Source: Tautonia plasticadhaerens (GTDB lineage Bacteria > Planctomycetota > Planctomycetia > Isosphaerales > Isosphaeraceae). Taken from it: a stretch of 64,000 bases of DNA. The translations under genes and the position numbers were made by a program. The DNA lies in assembly GCF_007752535.1 (NCBI RefSeq), contig NZ_CP036426.1, positions 2,728,001 through 2,792,000 of the forward strand, given 5' to 3'. Numbering within the stretch: position 1 is the first letter of the stretch; each line of letters begins with the position of its first letter. The notes beneath the pieces are model-generated. The model saw nothing but the letters and a program-made list of their open reading frames with translations, ran no database searches and was not told where the DNA came from. This document shows positions 27,406-35,429 of this stretch, one piece after another.

Positions 27406-28700
27406 GCACGCCCGACGACCTCACCCTGGCCGCCCGGGTCGTCCTCCCCGTCGAGGGGGGGCCGATCGCCGGCGGCCTGGTGACGATCCGGGAGGGGCGG
27501 ATCGCCGCCGTCGGGGGGCCCGGCGACCGGTCGGCCGACCTGGACCTCGGCAACGTCGCCCTTATCCCCGGCCTGGTCAACGCCCACACCCACCTGGAAC
27601 TCTCCCCCCTCGACGGCGAGGCCGGGCGGGACGACCCCGCCTCCTGGCCCGAGGACGAGGTCGACTGGCTCCGCCGGGTGGTCGCCCACCGGATCGGCCG
27701 GTCGCCGGAGGCCCTCCGAGACGCCGTCGGCCGCAACCTCGACGACGCGATCGACGCGGGCACCACCCTGCTGGCCGACACCACCACCGCCGGCCTGAGC
27801 TGGCCGCTCGTCTGCTCGGCCCCCCTGCGGGCGGTCGTCTTCGCCGAGCTGATCGGCCTGAAGCGGATGCGGGGGCTGGAGACCAACCGACACGCCTGGG
27901 ACTGGATCGGCTCGATCGGGCCGGTCGACCAGGTCGTCGCCAACGCCCGACCCGGCCTCAGCCCGCACGCCCCCTACAGCACCGCCGGGTGGCTCTACCA
28001 CCGGTCCGCCGCCGGGGGCATGCCCCTCTCGACCCACCTGGCCGAGCTTCCCGAGGAGCTGGAGCTGCTCCGGACCCGGGGGGGCCGGCTCCGCGAGTTC
28101 CTCGAAGGGCTCGGCGCCTGGGACGACGACTGGGAGCCGATCAGCCCCGAGCCGGCCGACTACATCCGCCAGGGCGGACTCCGGGAGGCCGACTGGATCG
28201 TCGCCCACGGCACCTACCTCGACCCGGCGGACTTCTGGCAGCTCCGCCCCGAGGCCGCCCCGGACGGCCACCGGGTCGCCGTGGCCTATTGCCCCCGGAC
28301 GCACGCCCGGTTCGGCCACCGGCCTCACCCGTTCCGGGAGATGCTGGAGCACGGCGTGGTCGTCTGCCTCGGCACCGACAGCCGGGCCTCGACGCCGAGC
28401 CTCAGCATCCTGGACGAGATGCGGTTCCTCCACGCCCGGCACCCCGGACTCGGCGGCGCGCTCCTGCTGACCATGGGCACCCTCTTCGGCGCCTGGGCAC
28501 TGCGGGCCGAGACGGTCACCGGCAGCCTCAAGGCCGGCAAGTCGGCCGACCTCGCCGTCGTCCCGCTGCCGGATCGGGACGACGCCGACCCCTATGACCT
28601 GTTGCTCGGTACCGACCTGCAGGTCGTCGCCTCCGCCTTCGAGGGCCGCTTCCGGGCCGACCCGGGCTGGAAGGCCGGGGCCGACCTGCCCCGGGCCTGA
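27402..28700 (+). CDS. Amidohydrolase; possible aminodeoxyfutalosine deaminase (MqnX-like)
   Basis: The 432-residue metal-dependent hydrolase starts at an ATG overlapping the permease stop codon (ATGA). It has the N-terminal NAHTHLELSP metal motif near residue 61, a THLAE segment, HGTYLDPAD, and GTDSRASTPSLS, as in the TrzN/SsnA/MqnX group of the amidohydrolase superfamily. These enzymes deaminate nucleoside-like substrates. Its closeness to mqnA-mqnC makes aminodeoxyfutalosine deaminase a reasonable guess. Other deaminases of the same clan cannot be excluded from sequence alone. Confidence 0.8.
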   Translation: MSTPDDLTLAARVVLPVEGGPIAGGLVTIREGRIAAVGGPGDRSADLDLGNVALIPGLVNAHTHLELSPLDGEAGRDDPASWPEDEVDWLRRVVAHRIGRSPEALRDAVGRNLDDAIDAGTTLLADTTTAGLSWPLVCSAPLRAVVFAELIGLKRMRGLETNRHAWDWIGSIGPVDQVVANARPGLSPHAPYSTAGWLYHRSAAGGMPLSTHLAELPEELELLRTRGGRLREFLEGLGAWDDDWEPISPEPADYIRQGGLREADWIVAHGTYLDPADFWQLRPEAAPDGHRVAVAYCPRTHARFGHRPHPFREMLEHGVVVCLGTDSRASTPSLSILDEMRFLHARHPGLGGALLLTMGTLFGAWALRAETVTGSLKAGKSADLAVVPLPDRDDADPYDLLLGTDLQVVASAFEGRFRADPGWKAGADLPRA

Positions 28701-29286
28701 TGGCCGATCCGCTCCCCATCCTCCTCCCGGTCCGGGCGGTTGGGTTCGTTTTGCGCCGCGCAGCGGCGGGAATCGATCTCCACTCGGCCCGCCCCGGTCG
28801 TCCGAGAGGAACGAGGCGGTGCGCCCGGAAGACGCCGGGTGGTGCGCCCCGGTACGCGCCGGGCATCGGGGAGATTATCCGTTCTGGAGAACGAGTTGCG
28901 CCGATCGAACTGGGTTCGCTCCGCGTCGTTCCCCCGGCCGATTGGCTTCGCTTCGCGCGGCGATCCCGGGCCGATTGGCTTCGTTTCGCGCGGCGGTTCT
29001 CCGGCGAGTTGGCTTCGTTTCGCGCCGAGGTCGGCGGGCGATCGGGCCGGGAGTCATCACCCGCGACGGCTGGTGGGGACGCAGCAACGTTCGGGTTCTC
29101 AAAGAAGACGCGGCCCGGGCTCGCCCGACGACGCGAAACGCGTCGGCGAGGCGTCCCAGACCGGCGTACGGGGGGCGCCCACGCCTAAATCATCGTGGAA
29201 CGCGGCGATTTCAGTCACAAGAATCGTCGGATGGCACGGGAGGGGACGCCGGCGCCATCCTTCACCGCGTCACCGGGGCGGGGCGA
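28701..29286. other. Gene-free stretch containing a short-repeat array
   Basis: This region lies between the convergent amidohydrolase and bTHX genes. It holds the repeat array described separately, and a perfect 7-bp hairpin (CGACGCG-AAA-CGCGTCG) at 29129-29145. I see no convincing gene, although open frames exist through it because of the high GC content. Confidence 0.6.
28738..29030 (+). repeat. Short tandem repeat array 1 (TTGGCTTCGTTTCGCGCGGC-type units)
   Basis: One isolated unit at 28738-28761 and four clustered units starting near 28910, 28941, 28974 and 29008 share the core TTGGsTTCGyTtCGCGCsG. Spacing in the cluster is 31, 33 and 34 bases. The same unit in reverse orientation forms array 2 at 58474-58613. 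The sequence between cores is not conserved. It is not a CRISPR. Confidence 0.8.
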
Positions 29287-29418
29287 TCAGCCCTCGGCCG
29301 GCGTCGAGGCGGCGGCCTTGGCCCTGTCCTGTCGGATCTTGCGAGGCTTGGGGCGGCTCTTGCCGTACGACTTCCGGAACAGCTTGCCGCGCTTGGTCCG
29401 CTTATCGCCCTTGCCCAT
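29287..29418 (-). CDS. Small ribosomal protein bTHX family
   Basis: This 43-residue, strongly basic protein starts at an ATG at 29418. Its MGKGDKRTKRGKLFRKSYGK start matches bTHX, a small 30S-subunit protein first known from Thermus that binds near the head of 16S rRNA. The C-terminal 20 residues (PKPRKIRQDRAKAAASTPAEG) are a basic then low-complexity extension. It has its own candidate promoter and stands between unrelated genes. Assignment is from the conserved N-terminal half. Confidence 0.85.
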   Translation of the reverse strand: MGKGDKRTKRGKLFRKSYGKSRPKPRKIRQDRAKAAASTPAEG

Positions 29419-29506
29419 CGGCGGGTCGTCCTTCGCTTCGATGATCGTTCGTCGGGCCGGCCTCCCGGGGGTCGGGCGGGCCCGGTTGATTTCGTGGGAA
29501 GCCGCC

Positions 29507-29535
29507 ATCATACCAGCGGCCCGGCGGAGATTCCA
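29507..29535 (-). promoter_or_regulatory. Candidate sigma-70 promoter for the bTHX gene
   Basis: On the minus strand TGGAAT (29530-29535) and TATGAT (29507-29512) are 17 bases apart, about 90 bases upstream of the bTHX ATG. The -10 box matches five of six positions. Confidence 0.45.
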
Positions 29536-29563
29536 GGCCGCTCGTCCTCGGATAGCGACGTCC

Positions 29564-30826
29564 TCAGGGGCGCGGGGGAGGTCCCGGCTGCGCCGGAGGG
29601 TCGGGGGCGAAGGGCTCGGCGTCCTCGACGGGGTCGTAGAGGTCCTCCCAGGGGGTCCCGTCGACCTCCCGTCGGAGCAGCAGGTAGATCCGGGCGAAGG
29701 CCGACCAGAAGAAGCTGAACGCCCAGGCGTAGGCGACCAGGCCGACGCACCGGATCCAGACGCCGAGGAAGGTGTCCGGCCGAAGCCGGGGGAGGTCGTC
29801 GAAGGAGGGGGGCGGCGCGTTGCCCCGGGAGTCGAGGGCCCGGGAGATCGCCCGGAGCCGGTCGGGATCGGGGACGCCGATCGCGGGGGACCGAGACCGG
29901 AACCCGGCCTCGACCCACCGGTCTTCCCCTCCCAGGGCGAAGGCCCAGGACGCCAGGTGGACGACCAGGCCCGCGAACAGCCCGACGAGCAGGACCCCGA
30001 CCGTGCCGAGACCCCACGAGCCGAGCACCGCCAGGGCGTAATGGCCCGCCCGGCGACGGGCATAGGAGAAGGCCCGGCCCAGGGCCTCGAACCCGTCCTC
30101 CCCCTCGACCGCCACGGTGAGCACCATCAGGGGCCAGGTGAAGGCGACCCCCAACACCAGCATCGCCGAGGGCACCGCCAGCAGGATCGGCACGATCGCC
30201 AGCGCCGACGCGATCCCCCCGGAGAGCTCCGACCCCCACCGGCCGATCAGCCCGAGCACCGCCCCCGGGATCGCCAGGCCCGCCACCAGGGCCAGCGGCC
30301 CGAGCGGGGCCGTGACCAGCGAGGCGACCCGTCGGCCGACGAACCGGAGGGCCGAGCCGATCCCGAGGCCCTCGCCCCCCGGGGCGGCCGCGCCGACCGC
30401 CGCCATCCGGGCGATCGCCCCGCCGACCAGCCCCCAGACGAGCACCACCCAGGCCAGCTCGACCAGCGACCGGGCGAAGACGGCGTTCCCCCGACCGATC
30501 GCGAAGAGGCCTCGGAGCGGGTCGAGGAGCACGAACCAGGGATCGGCCGCGATCGAGGAGGCCGATCCCAGCCCGGCCCCCCACCCCTGACCCTCCGAAA
30601 TGCCGGGGGCGAGCCGCCATCCGAGGCCGACGCCCGTTTGCTCCCCCGGGAAGATCACCCGGGACGCCCAGGTCCCCAGCCGGGTCAGGACTACCCCGAC
30701 GACCGCCATCGCCAGCGACTTCGGGGCCGAGGCCGCCGCCAACGCCCCCGACAACCGGAGCCAGGCCGGGCTCGGGCCGCCGTCGGGCGGGGCAGGGGAG
30801 GGCGGTTGGGGATGATCAGCGGGCAA
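29564..30826 (-). CDS. Polytopic membrane protein of unknown function
   Basis: A TTG at 30826, nine bases after GGAG, gives 420 residues. An ATG at 30709 (381 residues) is the alternative, which would drop a Pro-rich cytoplasmic leader (HPQPPSPAPPDGGPSPAW). About seven hydrophobic segments follow, including SLVELAWVVLVWGLVGGAI, GPLALVAGLAIPGAVLGLIG, ALAIVPILLAVPSAMLVLG and GTVGVLLVGLFAGLVVHLA. The C-terminus is acidic and proline-rich. I recognise no enzymatic motif. The upstream gene on this strand is manA, 158 bases away. Confidence 0.75.
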   Translation of the reverse strand: MPADHPQPPSPAPPDGGPSPAWLRLSGALAAASAPKSLAMAVVGVVLTRLGTWASRVIFPGEQTGVGLGWRLAPGISEGQGWGAGLGSASSIAADPWFVLLDPLRGLFAIGRGNAVFARSLVELAWVVLVWGLVGGAIARMAAVGAAAPGGEGLGIGSALRFVGRRVASLVTAPLGPLALVAGLAIPGAVLGLIGRWGSELSGGIASALAIVPILLAVPSAMLVLGVAFTWPLMVLTVAVEGEDGFEALGRAFSYARRRAGHYALAVLGSWGLGTVGVLLVGLFAGLVVHLASWAFALGGEDRWVEAGFRSRSPAIGVPDPDRLRAISRALDSRGNAPPPSFDDLPRLRPDTFLGVWIRCVGLVAYAWAFSFFWSAFARIYLLLRREVDGTPWEDLYDPVEDAEPFAPDPPAQPGPPPRP

Positions 30827-30984
30827 GGGCAGGGCTCCGGGGGAGGGGGGACGGATCGAACCTGGCGACGGTCCCGGCCCGGCCGTCCGGAGGGCCTCCT
30901 CGGCCCCGCCGATCCTCGACGGGCCATCGAGGGCCTCGGACCGGGCCTCGGGATTCGGATTCCGACATCGATCTCGGCCGGCGA

Positions 30985-31980
30985 TCAGGGCAGAGTGCAG
31001 GCCAGCACGGTCGCCTCCCCGGCCTCGGCGGTCATCGTGCAGGAGCCGATGGAGGCCGGCAGCAGGAGCGTCTCGCCGAGGCCGACCGGGTACGACTCGC
31101 CCCCGTAGGACACCGAGGCCGAGCCGCCGAGCCCGACCAGGGCGGTGAACCGGGAGCGGTCGGCGGCGCCGACCGAGGCCGGGCCGGTCACCCGGAGCCG
31201 GTCCAGGAGGAAGTACGGGCACCGGACGAGGTGTTCGAGGGTCCCGCCTTCCATCGGCTCGGGCCGGGTCCGGACGGGATCGACGGGCCCCCCGGAGAAG
31301 TCGGTGACCTCCAGCGCCTCGGCGACGTGCAATTGCCGGGGACGGCCGTCGGGCCCGAGGCGTCCCCAGTCGAAGACGCGGAAGGTGGCGTCGGACATCT
31401 GCTGGACCTCGGCCAGCATCACCCCGGCGCCGATGGCGTGTACGGTCCCCGCCGGGATGTGGATGCAGTCCCCCGGCGTCGGCTCGAAGGAGTGCAGGAA
31501 CTCCTCGACGCGGCCCGACCCTAGCGCCTCGGCGAACCGGGGCCGCGTCACCCCCTCCTTGAGCCCGGCGTAGATCCGGCTGCCCGGGTCGGCGGCGATC
31601 ACCACCCAGGACTCGTTCTTGCCGTTGTCGTCGGCCAGGCGTCGGCCCTGGGCGTCGTCCGGGTGGACCTGGACCGAGAGCACCCGGTTGGCGTCGATGA
31701 ACTTCACCAGCAGGGGGAACTGGTCCCGGGGGGCGAGGCCCGGCCCGAGCAGCTCGGGGCCCCGGCCGACGACCAGGTCGTGCAGGGTCGAGCCGTCGAG
31801 CGGGCCCCCCCGGACGACGCTCCGGCCGTGTCGGTGGTCGGAGAGCTCCCAGGACTCGGCGTAGTCCGACTCGGGGCCGATCGGCTTGTGCAGCAGGTCC
31901 CCCAGGCGTCGGCCCCCCCAGATCAGGCGCTTCAAAATGGGGTCGAAGCGCAGGGGGGTCAGCGGTCCTTCGGTGTTCAT
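30985..31980 (-). CDS. manA: Mannose-6-phosphate isomerase, class I
   Basis: ManA interconverts mannose-6-phosphate and fructose-6-phosphate with a zinc ion in a cupin barrel. The ATG at 31980 gives 331 residues; an ATG directly before it at 31983 is equivalent. The N-terminus (RLIWGGRRLGDLLHK) is typical of the short bacterial class. Zinc ligands are seen in QVHPDD (104-109), KNESW (about 120) and AGTVHAIGAG (about 180). The catalytic-region EVQQMSDATFRVFDWGR is also conserved. A good promoter lies upstream. Confidence 0.95.
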   Translation of the reverse strand: MNTEGPLTPLRFDPILKRLIWGGRRLGDLLHKPIGPESDYAESWELSDHRHGRSVVRGGPLDGSTLHDLVVGRGPELLGPGLAPRDQFPLLVKFIDANRVLSVQVHPDDAQGRRLADDNGKNESWVVIAADPGSRIYAGLKEGVTRPRFAEALGSGRVEEFLHSFEPTPGDCIHIPAGTVHAIGAGVMLAEVQQMSDATFRVFDWGRLGPDGRPRQLHVAEALEVTDFSGGPVDPVRTRPEPMEGGTLEHLVRCPYFLLDRLRVTGPASVGAADRSRFTALVGLGGSASVSYGGESYPVGLGETLLLPASIGSCTMTAEAGEATVLACTLP

Positions 31981-32046
31981 CACGGGTCTCGTCTCGTCGG
32001 CTCGAGGCGACCTCGGCGGCCCGCCCGGCGGGGAGGGGCTGCCCGA

Positions 32047-32075
32047 CTTGTACGGGAGTCCCGCCGCCTTGTCCA
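32047..32075 (-). promoter_or_regulatory. Candidate sigma-70 promoter for manA
   Basis: On the minus strand TGGACA (32070-32075, five of six) and TACAAG (32047-32052) are 17 bases apart, about 67 bases upstream of the manA start. Confidence 0.55.
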
Positions 32076-32244
32076 GCCGGCGACGCCCGGGGGTGCCCCC
32101 CCGGTCGCCGGGTTCCGCTCATCCCGGGCGGCCGGATCGGCCGATCATCCGGATCGGCGGGGACCGTCCTGCTCGGGGGTCGATCGGTCGTAAGACGTCG
32201 GCCGACCGGGGCGGGACCGCGACGAGAGGACCGGAGGAGGAGCC

Positions 32245-33849
32245 GTGACGAATCGAACCGCGATCGGCAGGATCGCCCCGGTCCTGGCGGCCTTGCTCGC
32301 GCCGGGGGCCGCCGAGGGGAGGCAGGACTCGGGGCCGGCCGGCCAGGTCGAGATCGGCGCGCCCGGCTTCGAGTCCCCGGTCAGCTCGAGCCTCGGCCAG
32401 ATGCCGGGTTCCGGGGGGAACCTCGGCGGCAACGCGCCCGGCTCCGACCGGCCGGTGATCGGGGGGGGGACCGGGGCCTCGGGCCGGGTGCCGCCGAGCC
32501 TCTCGACGCCCGGGGGGGACCAGTTCCAGGACCTCGGCGGGGCCGGGATGGGGCTGGTCCCGGGCCTGCCGGAGCCCTCGGTGCCGATCTTCGGCCCGAT
32601 GACGATCTCCGACATCGAGGACGAGGGGCCGCCCGACGGCCTGACGCTGGACCAGGCCGTCGCGCTGCTGGTCCGCAACAACCTCACCCTCCGCAGCCGG
32701 TTCTTCGAGCTGCCCAAGGCCCGGGCCGACATCCTCACCGCCAGCCTGTATCCGAATCCCTTGCTCTTCTACGACGCCCAGCTCGTGCCCTACGGCAATT
32801 ACTCCGAGGAGCAGCCGGGGGGGCCGGTGCAGCACGACCTGAACATCCAGCACCCGATCGACCTGACCAACAAGGTCGGCGCCCGGACCCGGGTGGCCGA
32901 GCGGGCCTACACGGTCCTGGAGGCCCAGTACCGGGACGCCGTCCGGATCGAGATGGACAACCTGTATCGCACCTACCTCGGCGTCCTGCTGGCCCGGCGG
33001 GCGGTCGACTTCTCCCGGGCGGCCGTCACCGGCCTGGAGTCGTTCCTGGAGACGGTCCGGGACCGGCGGCAGGAGGAGCTGGCGACCGAGGTCGACGTGA
33101 ACCAGATCCTGCTGCTCCGGGAGCAGGCGATGATCGGCCTGGAGGACGCGATCCAGTCGGAGCGGGCCGCCAAGATCCGGCTCGGGACGCTGCTGAACCT
33201 GCCGCCGTCGCAGGCCGAGCAGATCCCGATCCGGGGCACCTTATTCAAGACCGAGACGCCGGACCCTCCCCTGGGAGCGGCGCTCGTCCGGCTTGCCCTG
33301 GAATCCCGGCCCGACCTGGCCGCCTTCCGGATGGGGGTCGACCGCAGCCGGGCGGACCTGGATCTGGCCCTGGCCAACCGCCTGGCCGACGTCTACATGC
33401 TCTACCAGCCCTTCACCTACCAGGACAACGACGTCGGCGTCGGCGAGCAAGGCTCGTACTCCTGGGCCCTCGGCCTGACGGTCCCGCTGCCGCTCTACAA
33501 CCGCAACCAGGGGAACATCCAGCGGGCGAAGCTGAACGTCGAGCAGACGAAGGTGGAGCTGACGAGCCAGGAGCGCCAGGTGGTCGCCGAGGTGATCCAG
33601 GCCGAGCGCGAGTACCTCGTCTCCCGGGCCGCCGCCGAGCGCCTCCGCCAGGTCTCCCGCCCCGCCGCCGAGCAGATCCTCGAGACGGCCAAGCTCCGCT
33701 ACCGGGCCGGCGAGCAGGACCTGCTCTACGTCCTCAACGCCTACCGGGAGTACAACGGCTTCGTCCGCCAGTACCTCTCCACCTGGCTCCGATACCGCCG
33801 GGCCATGCTCTCGCTGAACACGGCCGTCGGCCGCCGGATCCTGCCCTGA
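32245..33849 (+). CDS. Outer-membrane efflux channel, TolC/CzcC family
   Basis: The 534-residue protein starts at a GTG at 32245, directly after GGAGGAGG. A signal peptide (GRIAPVLAALLAPGAAEG) and a long Gly/Pro-rich linker precede the channel domain, which starts with LTLDQAVALLVRNNLTLRSRF. Two long helical hairpin repeats follow, with ADILTASLYPNPLLFYD and later SRADLDLALANRLADVYMLYQ and SWALGLTVPLPLYNRNQGN, the usual duplicated OEP pattern. It is the channel partner for the adaptor and pump at 35430-40382, despite one opposite-strand gene between them. Confidence 0.92.
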   Translation: MTNRTAIGRIAPVLAALLAPGAAEGRQDSGPAGQVEIGAPGFESPVSSSLGQMPGSGGNLGGNAPGSDRPVIGGGTGASGRVPPSLSTPGGDQFQDLGGAGMGLVPGLPEPSVPIFGPMTISDIEDEGPPDGLTLDQAVALLVRNNLTLRSRFFELPKARADILTASLYPNPLLFYDAQLVPYGNYSEEQPGGPVQHDLNIQHPIDLTNKVGARTRVAERAYTVLEAQYRDAVRIEMDNLYRTYLGVLLARRAVDFSRAAVTGLESFLETVRDRRQEELATEVDVNQILLLREQAMIGLEDAIQSERAAKIRLGTLLNLPPSQAEQIPIRGTLFKTETPDPPLGAALVRLALESRPDLAAFRMGVDRSRADLDLALANRLADVYMLYQPFTYQDNDVGVGEQGSYSWALGLTVPLPLYNRNQGNIQRAKLNVEQTKVELTSQERQVVAEVIQAEREYLVSRAAAERLRQVSRPAAEQILETAKLRYRAGEQDLLYVLNAYREYNGFVRQYLSTWLRYRRAMLSLNTAVGRRILP

Positions 33850-33922
33850 CCGGGGGCGGGGTCGGGGATGGGCGTGCCCGACCCCGGCCTCCCCGACGGC
33901 CTGCCTTCCGGGCAATTCGCGA

Positions 33923-35185
33923 TCACTCCCCCGCCCGTCGGCGGTAGAACCGCAGCCACTCGCCTCCCTGGCGTTCGGCGAGGCCCGAGAAGGCCGCATC
34001 GATCGCCACCCTCGGCGGCGACCCGGCCCGTTCCAGCTCGACCCCCTGGAGGACGAGCCGCTCGGTCTCCCCCTTCCAGTCGCCGGTCGCCTTGCCCCGG
34101 GCCAGCGCGGCGAAGTACCAGACGCGGGCGTCGTCGGGCTCCTGCTCCAGCAGCTCGAAGAACGTGTCCCGGGCCGCCGAGAACTGGTCGGATCGGAACT
34201 GCCGAATGCCCTGCTCCAGGGCCGACTCGTCCTCGTCGTCCTCCCCGGCGCCCGGCCGGAGGACCCGTCGGAGGTTCGTCGAGTCGTCGGGGCCGGCGTC
34301 GGAGGTCGGCCCGGCCTCCGGGGCCCCGCCGCCCTCGTCGCCGGGCGACCCGAGGCCGCCGCCGATCAGCCCGCCGGCCCCGCCGCCGAGCCCGCCCCCC
34401 GGGGCGGCGGCGTCGACCCGGTCGCTGATGGTCGTCAGCCGGGATTCCACCTGGTCCAGCAGGTCGGACATCTCGTCCAGCCGATCGGACCGCTGCTGGA
34501 GCTGCTGGGCCAGGCCCTCGACGCCCTGGGCGTCCCCCTCGATCGCGTCGAGCCGCTCGGAGACTTCCGAGAGCCTCGTGGCCATCTGCTCCACCTGCGA
34601 GCCGGAGGCGGGGTCGGGGCGACTGCTCAGCTCCTCCCGGAGCCGGGCGACCTGCTCGGCGAGCTGGTCGATGCGTTCGGACTGCTGCCGGGCCATCGAG
34701 CCCGAGTCGCCCATGCCCCCCGCGCCGTAGGCGCCGGGCTGCTCGCCGGCGGGCAGACCCTCCGGGCGATCCTGGGAGGGGTCCCCGGCCATCGACGTTC
34801 CTCGATCGCCCGAGCCCCCGGGCTCGGCATCCTCGGCCGACCCCGGGCCCTCGCCCTCCCCCTCGGCCTGGGCCCCCCCCGACCCGGACGAGCCGCCGAG
34901 GAAGGCGCCATAGGCCCAGGCGCCGAGCAGGCCGAAGATCAGGGCCAGGGCCGCGGTGATGGCCAGGTTCATCACGCTCACGGAGCCCCCCGAGCCGCCC
35001 CCACCCGCCTCCCGACCGCCCCCTCCTCGGTCCCGATCGCCGTGCGGACCGGCGCCTTCCCGGGGGCCGACGCCCGGGGGGGCGTCGGCGGGGGAGACAC
35101 CCTCGGCGCCCTCGGTGACGATGTACTGGCTCCTCGATTCGTCGATGATCTCGTCCCGTCGCGGCTCGTCTCGTTCCCCTGCCAT
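33923..35185 (-). CDS. Membrane-anchored coiled-coil protein with C-terminal TPR-like domain
   Basis: The 420-residue protein starts at an ATG at 35185 with GGGGGGAG just before it. It has an acidic and Gly-rich cytoplasmic N-terminus, one transmembrane helix at about 71-93 (VMNLAITAALALIFGLLGAW), then a Glu/Gly-rich linker. A coiled coil follows at about 165-260 with heptads (RIDQLAEQVARLREELSSR, RLSEVSERLDAIEG). After a Gly-rich stretch, residues 335-420 look like a TPR unit (FSAARDTFFELLEQEPDDARVWYFAALARG). It lies antisense inside the metal-efflux set. Function unknown; a sensor or scaffold role is speculation. Confidence 0.75.
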   Translation of the reverse strand: MAGERDEPRRDEIIDESRSQYIVTEGAEGVSPADAPPGVGPREGAGPHGDRDRGGGGREAGGGGSGGSVSVMNLAITAALALIFGLLGAWAYGAFLGGSSGSGGAQAEGEGEGPGSAEDAEPGGSGDRGTSMAGDPSQDRPEGLPAGEQPGAYGAGGMGDSGSMARQQSERIDQLAEQVARLREELSSRPDPASGSQVEQMATRLSEVSERLDAIEGDAQGVEGLAQQLQQRSDRLDEMSDLLDQVESRLTTISDRVDAAAPGGGLGGGAGGLIGGGLGSPGDEGGGAPEAGPTSDAGPDDSTNLRRVLRPGAGEDDEDESALEQGIRQFRSDQFSAARDTFFELLEQEPDDARVWYFAALARGKATGDWKGETERLVLQGVELERAGSPPRVAIDAAFSGLAERQGGEWLRFYRRRAGE

Positions 35186-35429
35186 GGTCTCCCCCCGCTG
35201 TGTCGGCCCGGAAGGCGGGGCCCCCGTTCGCCGGCCCGACCGACGGGCCGCCGGGTCCCCACACCCCGTATCCATGCAGATCGGATGCCCTGGGCACCGG
35301 GGGCAATCGGCATCGAACTTGCACGAACTCGCATCCAGATTCACTTGAACCGAGTGGTGGGCAGTCGGCGCCCCGGCCGTTCGACCTGCGCGCACCCCGG
35401 CGTGGTCCCCGAGACGTGCGAACATCCCC

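Noticed and set aside
28738-29030. CRISPR array
   Set aside because: Units are variable, spacers are only about 10-15 bases, and no cas gene is in the window.
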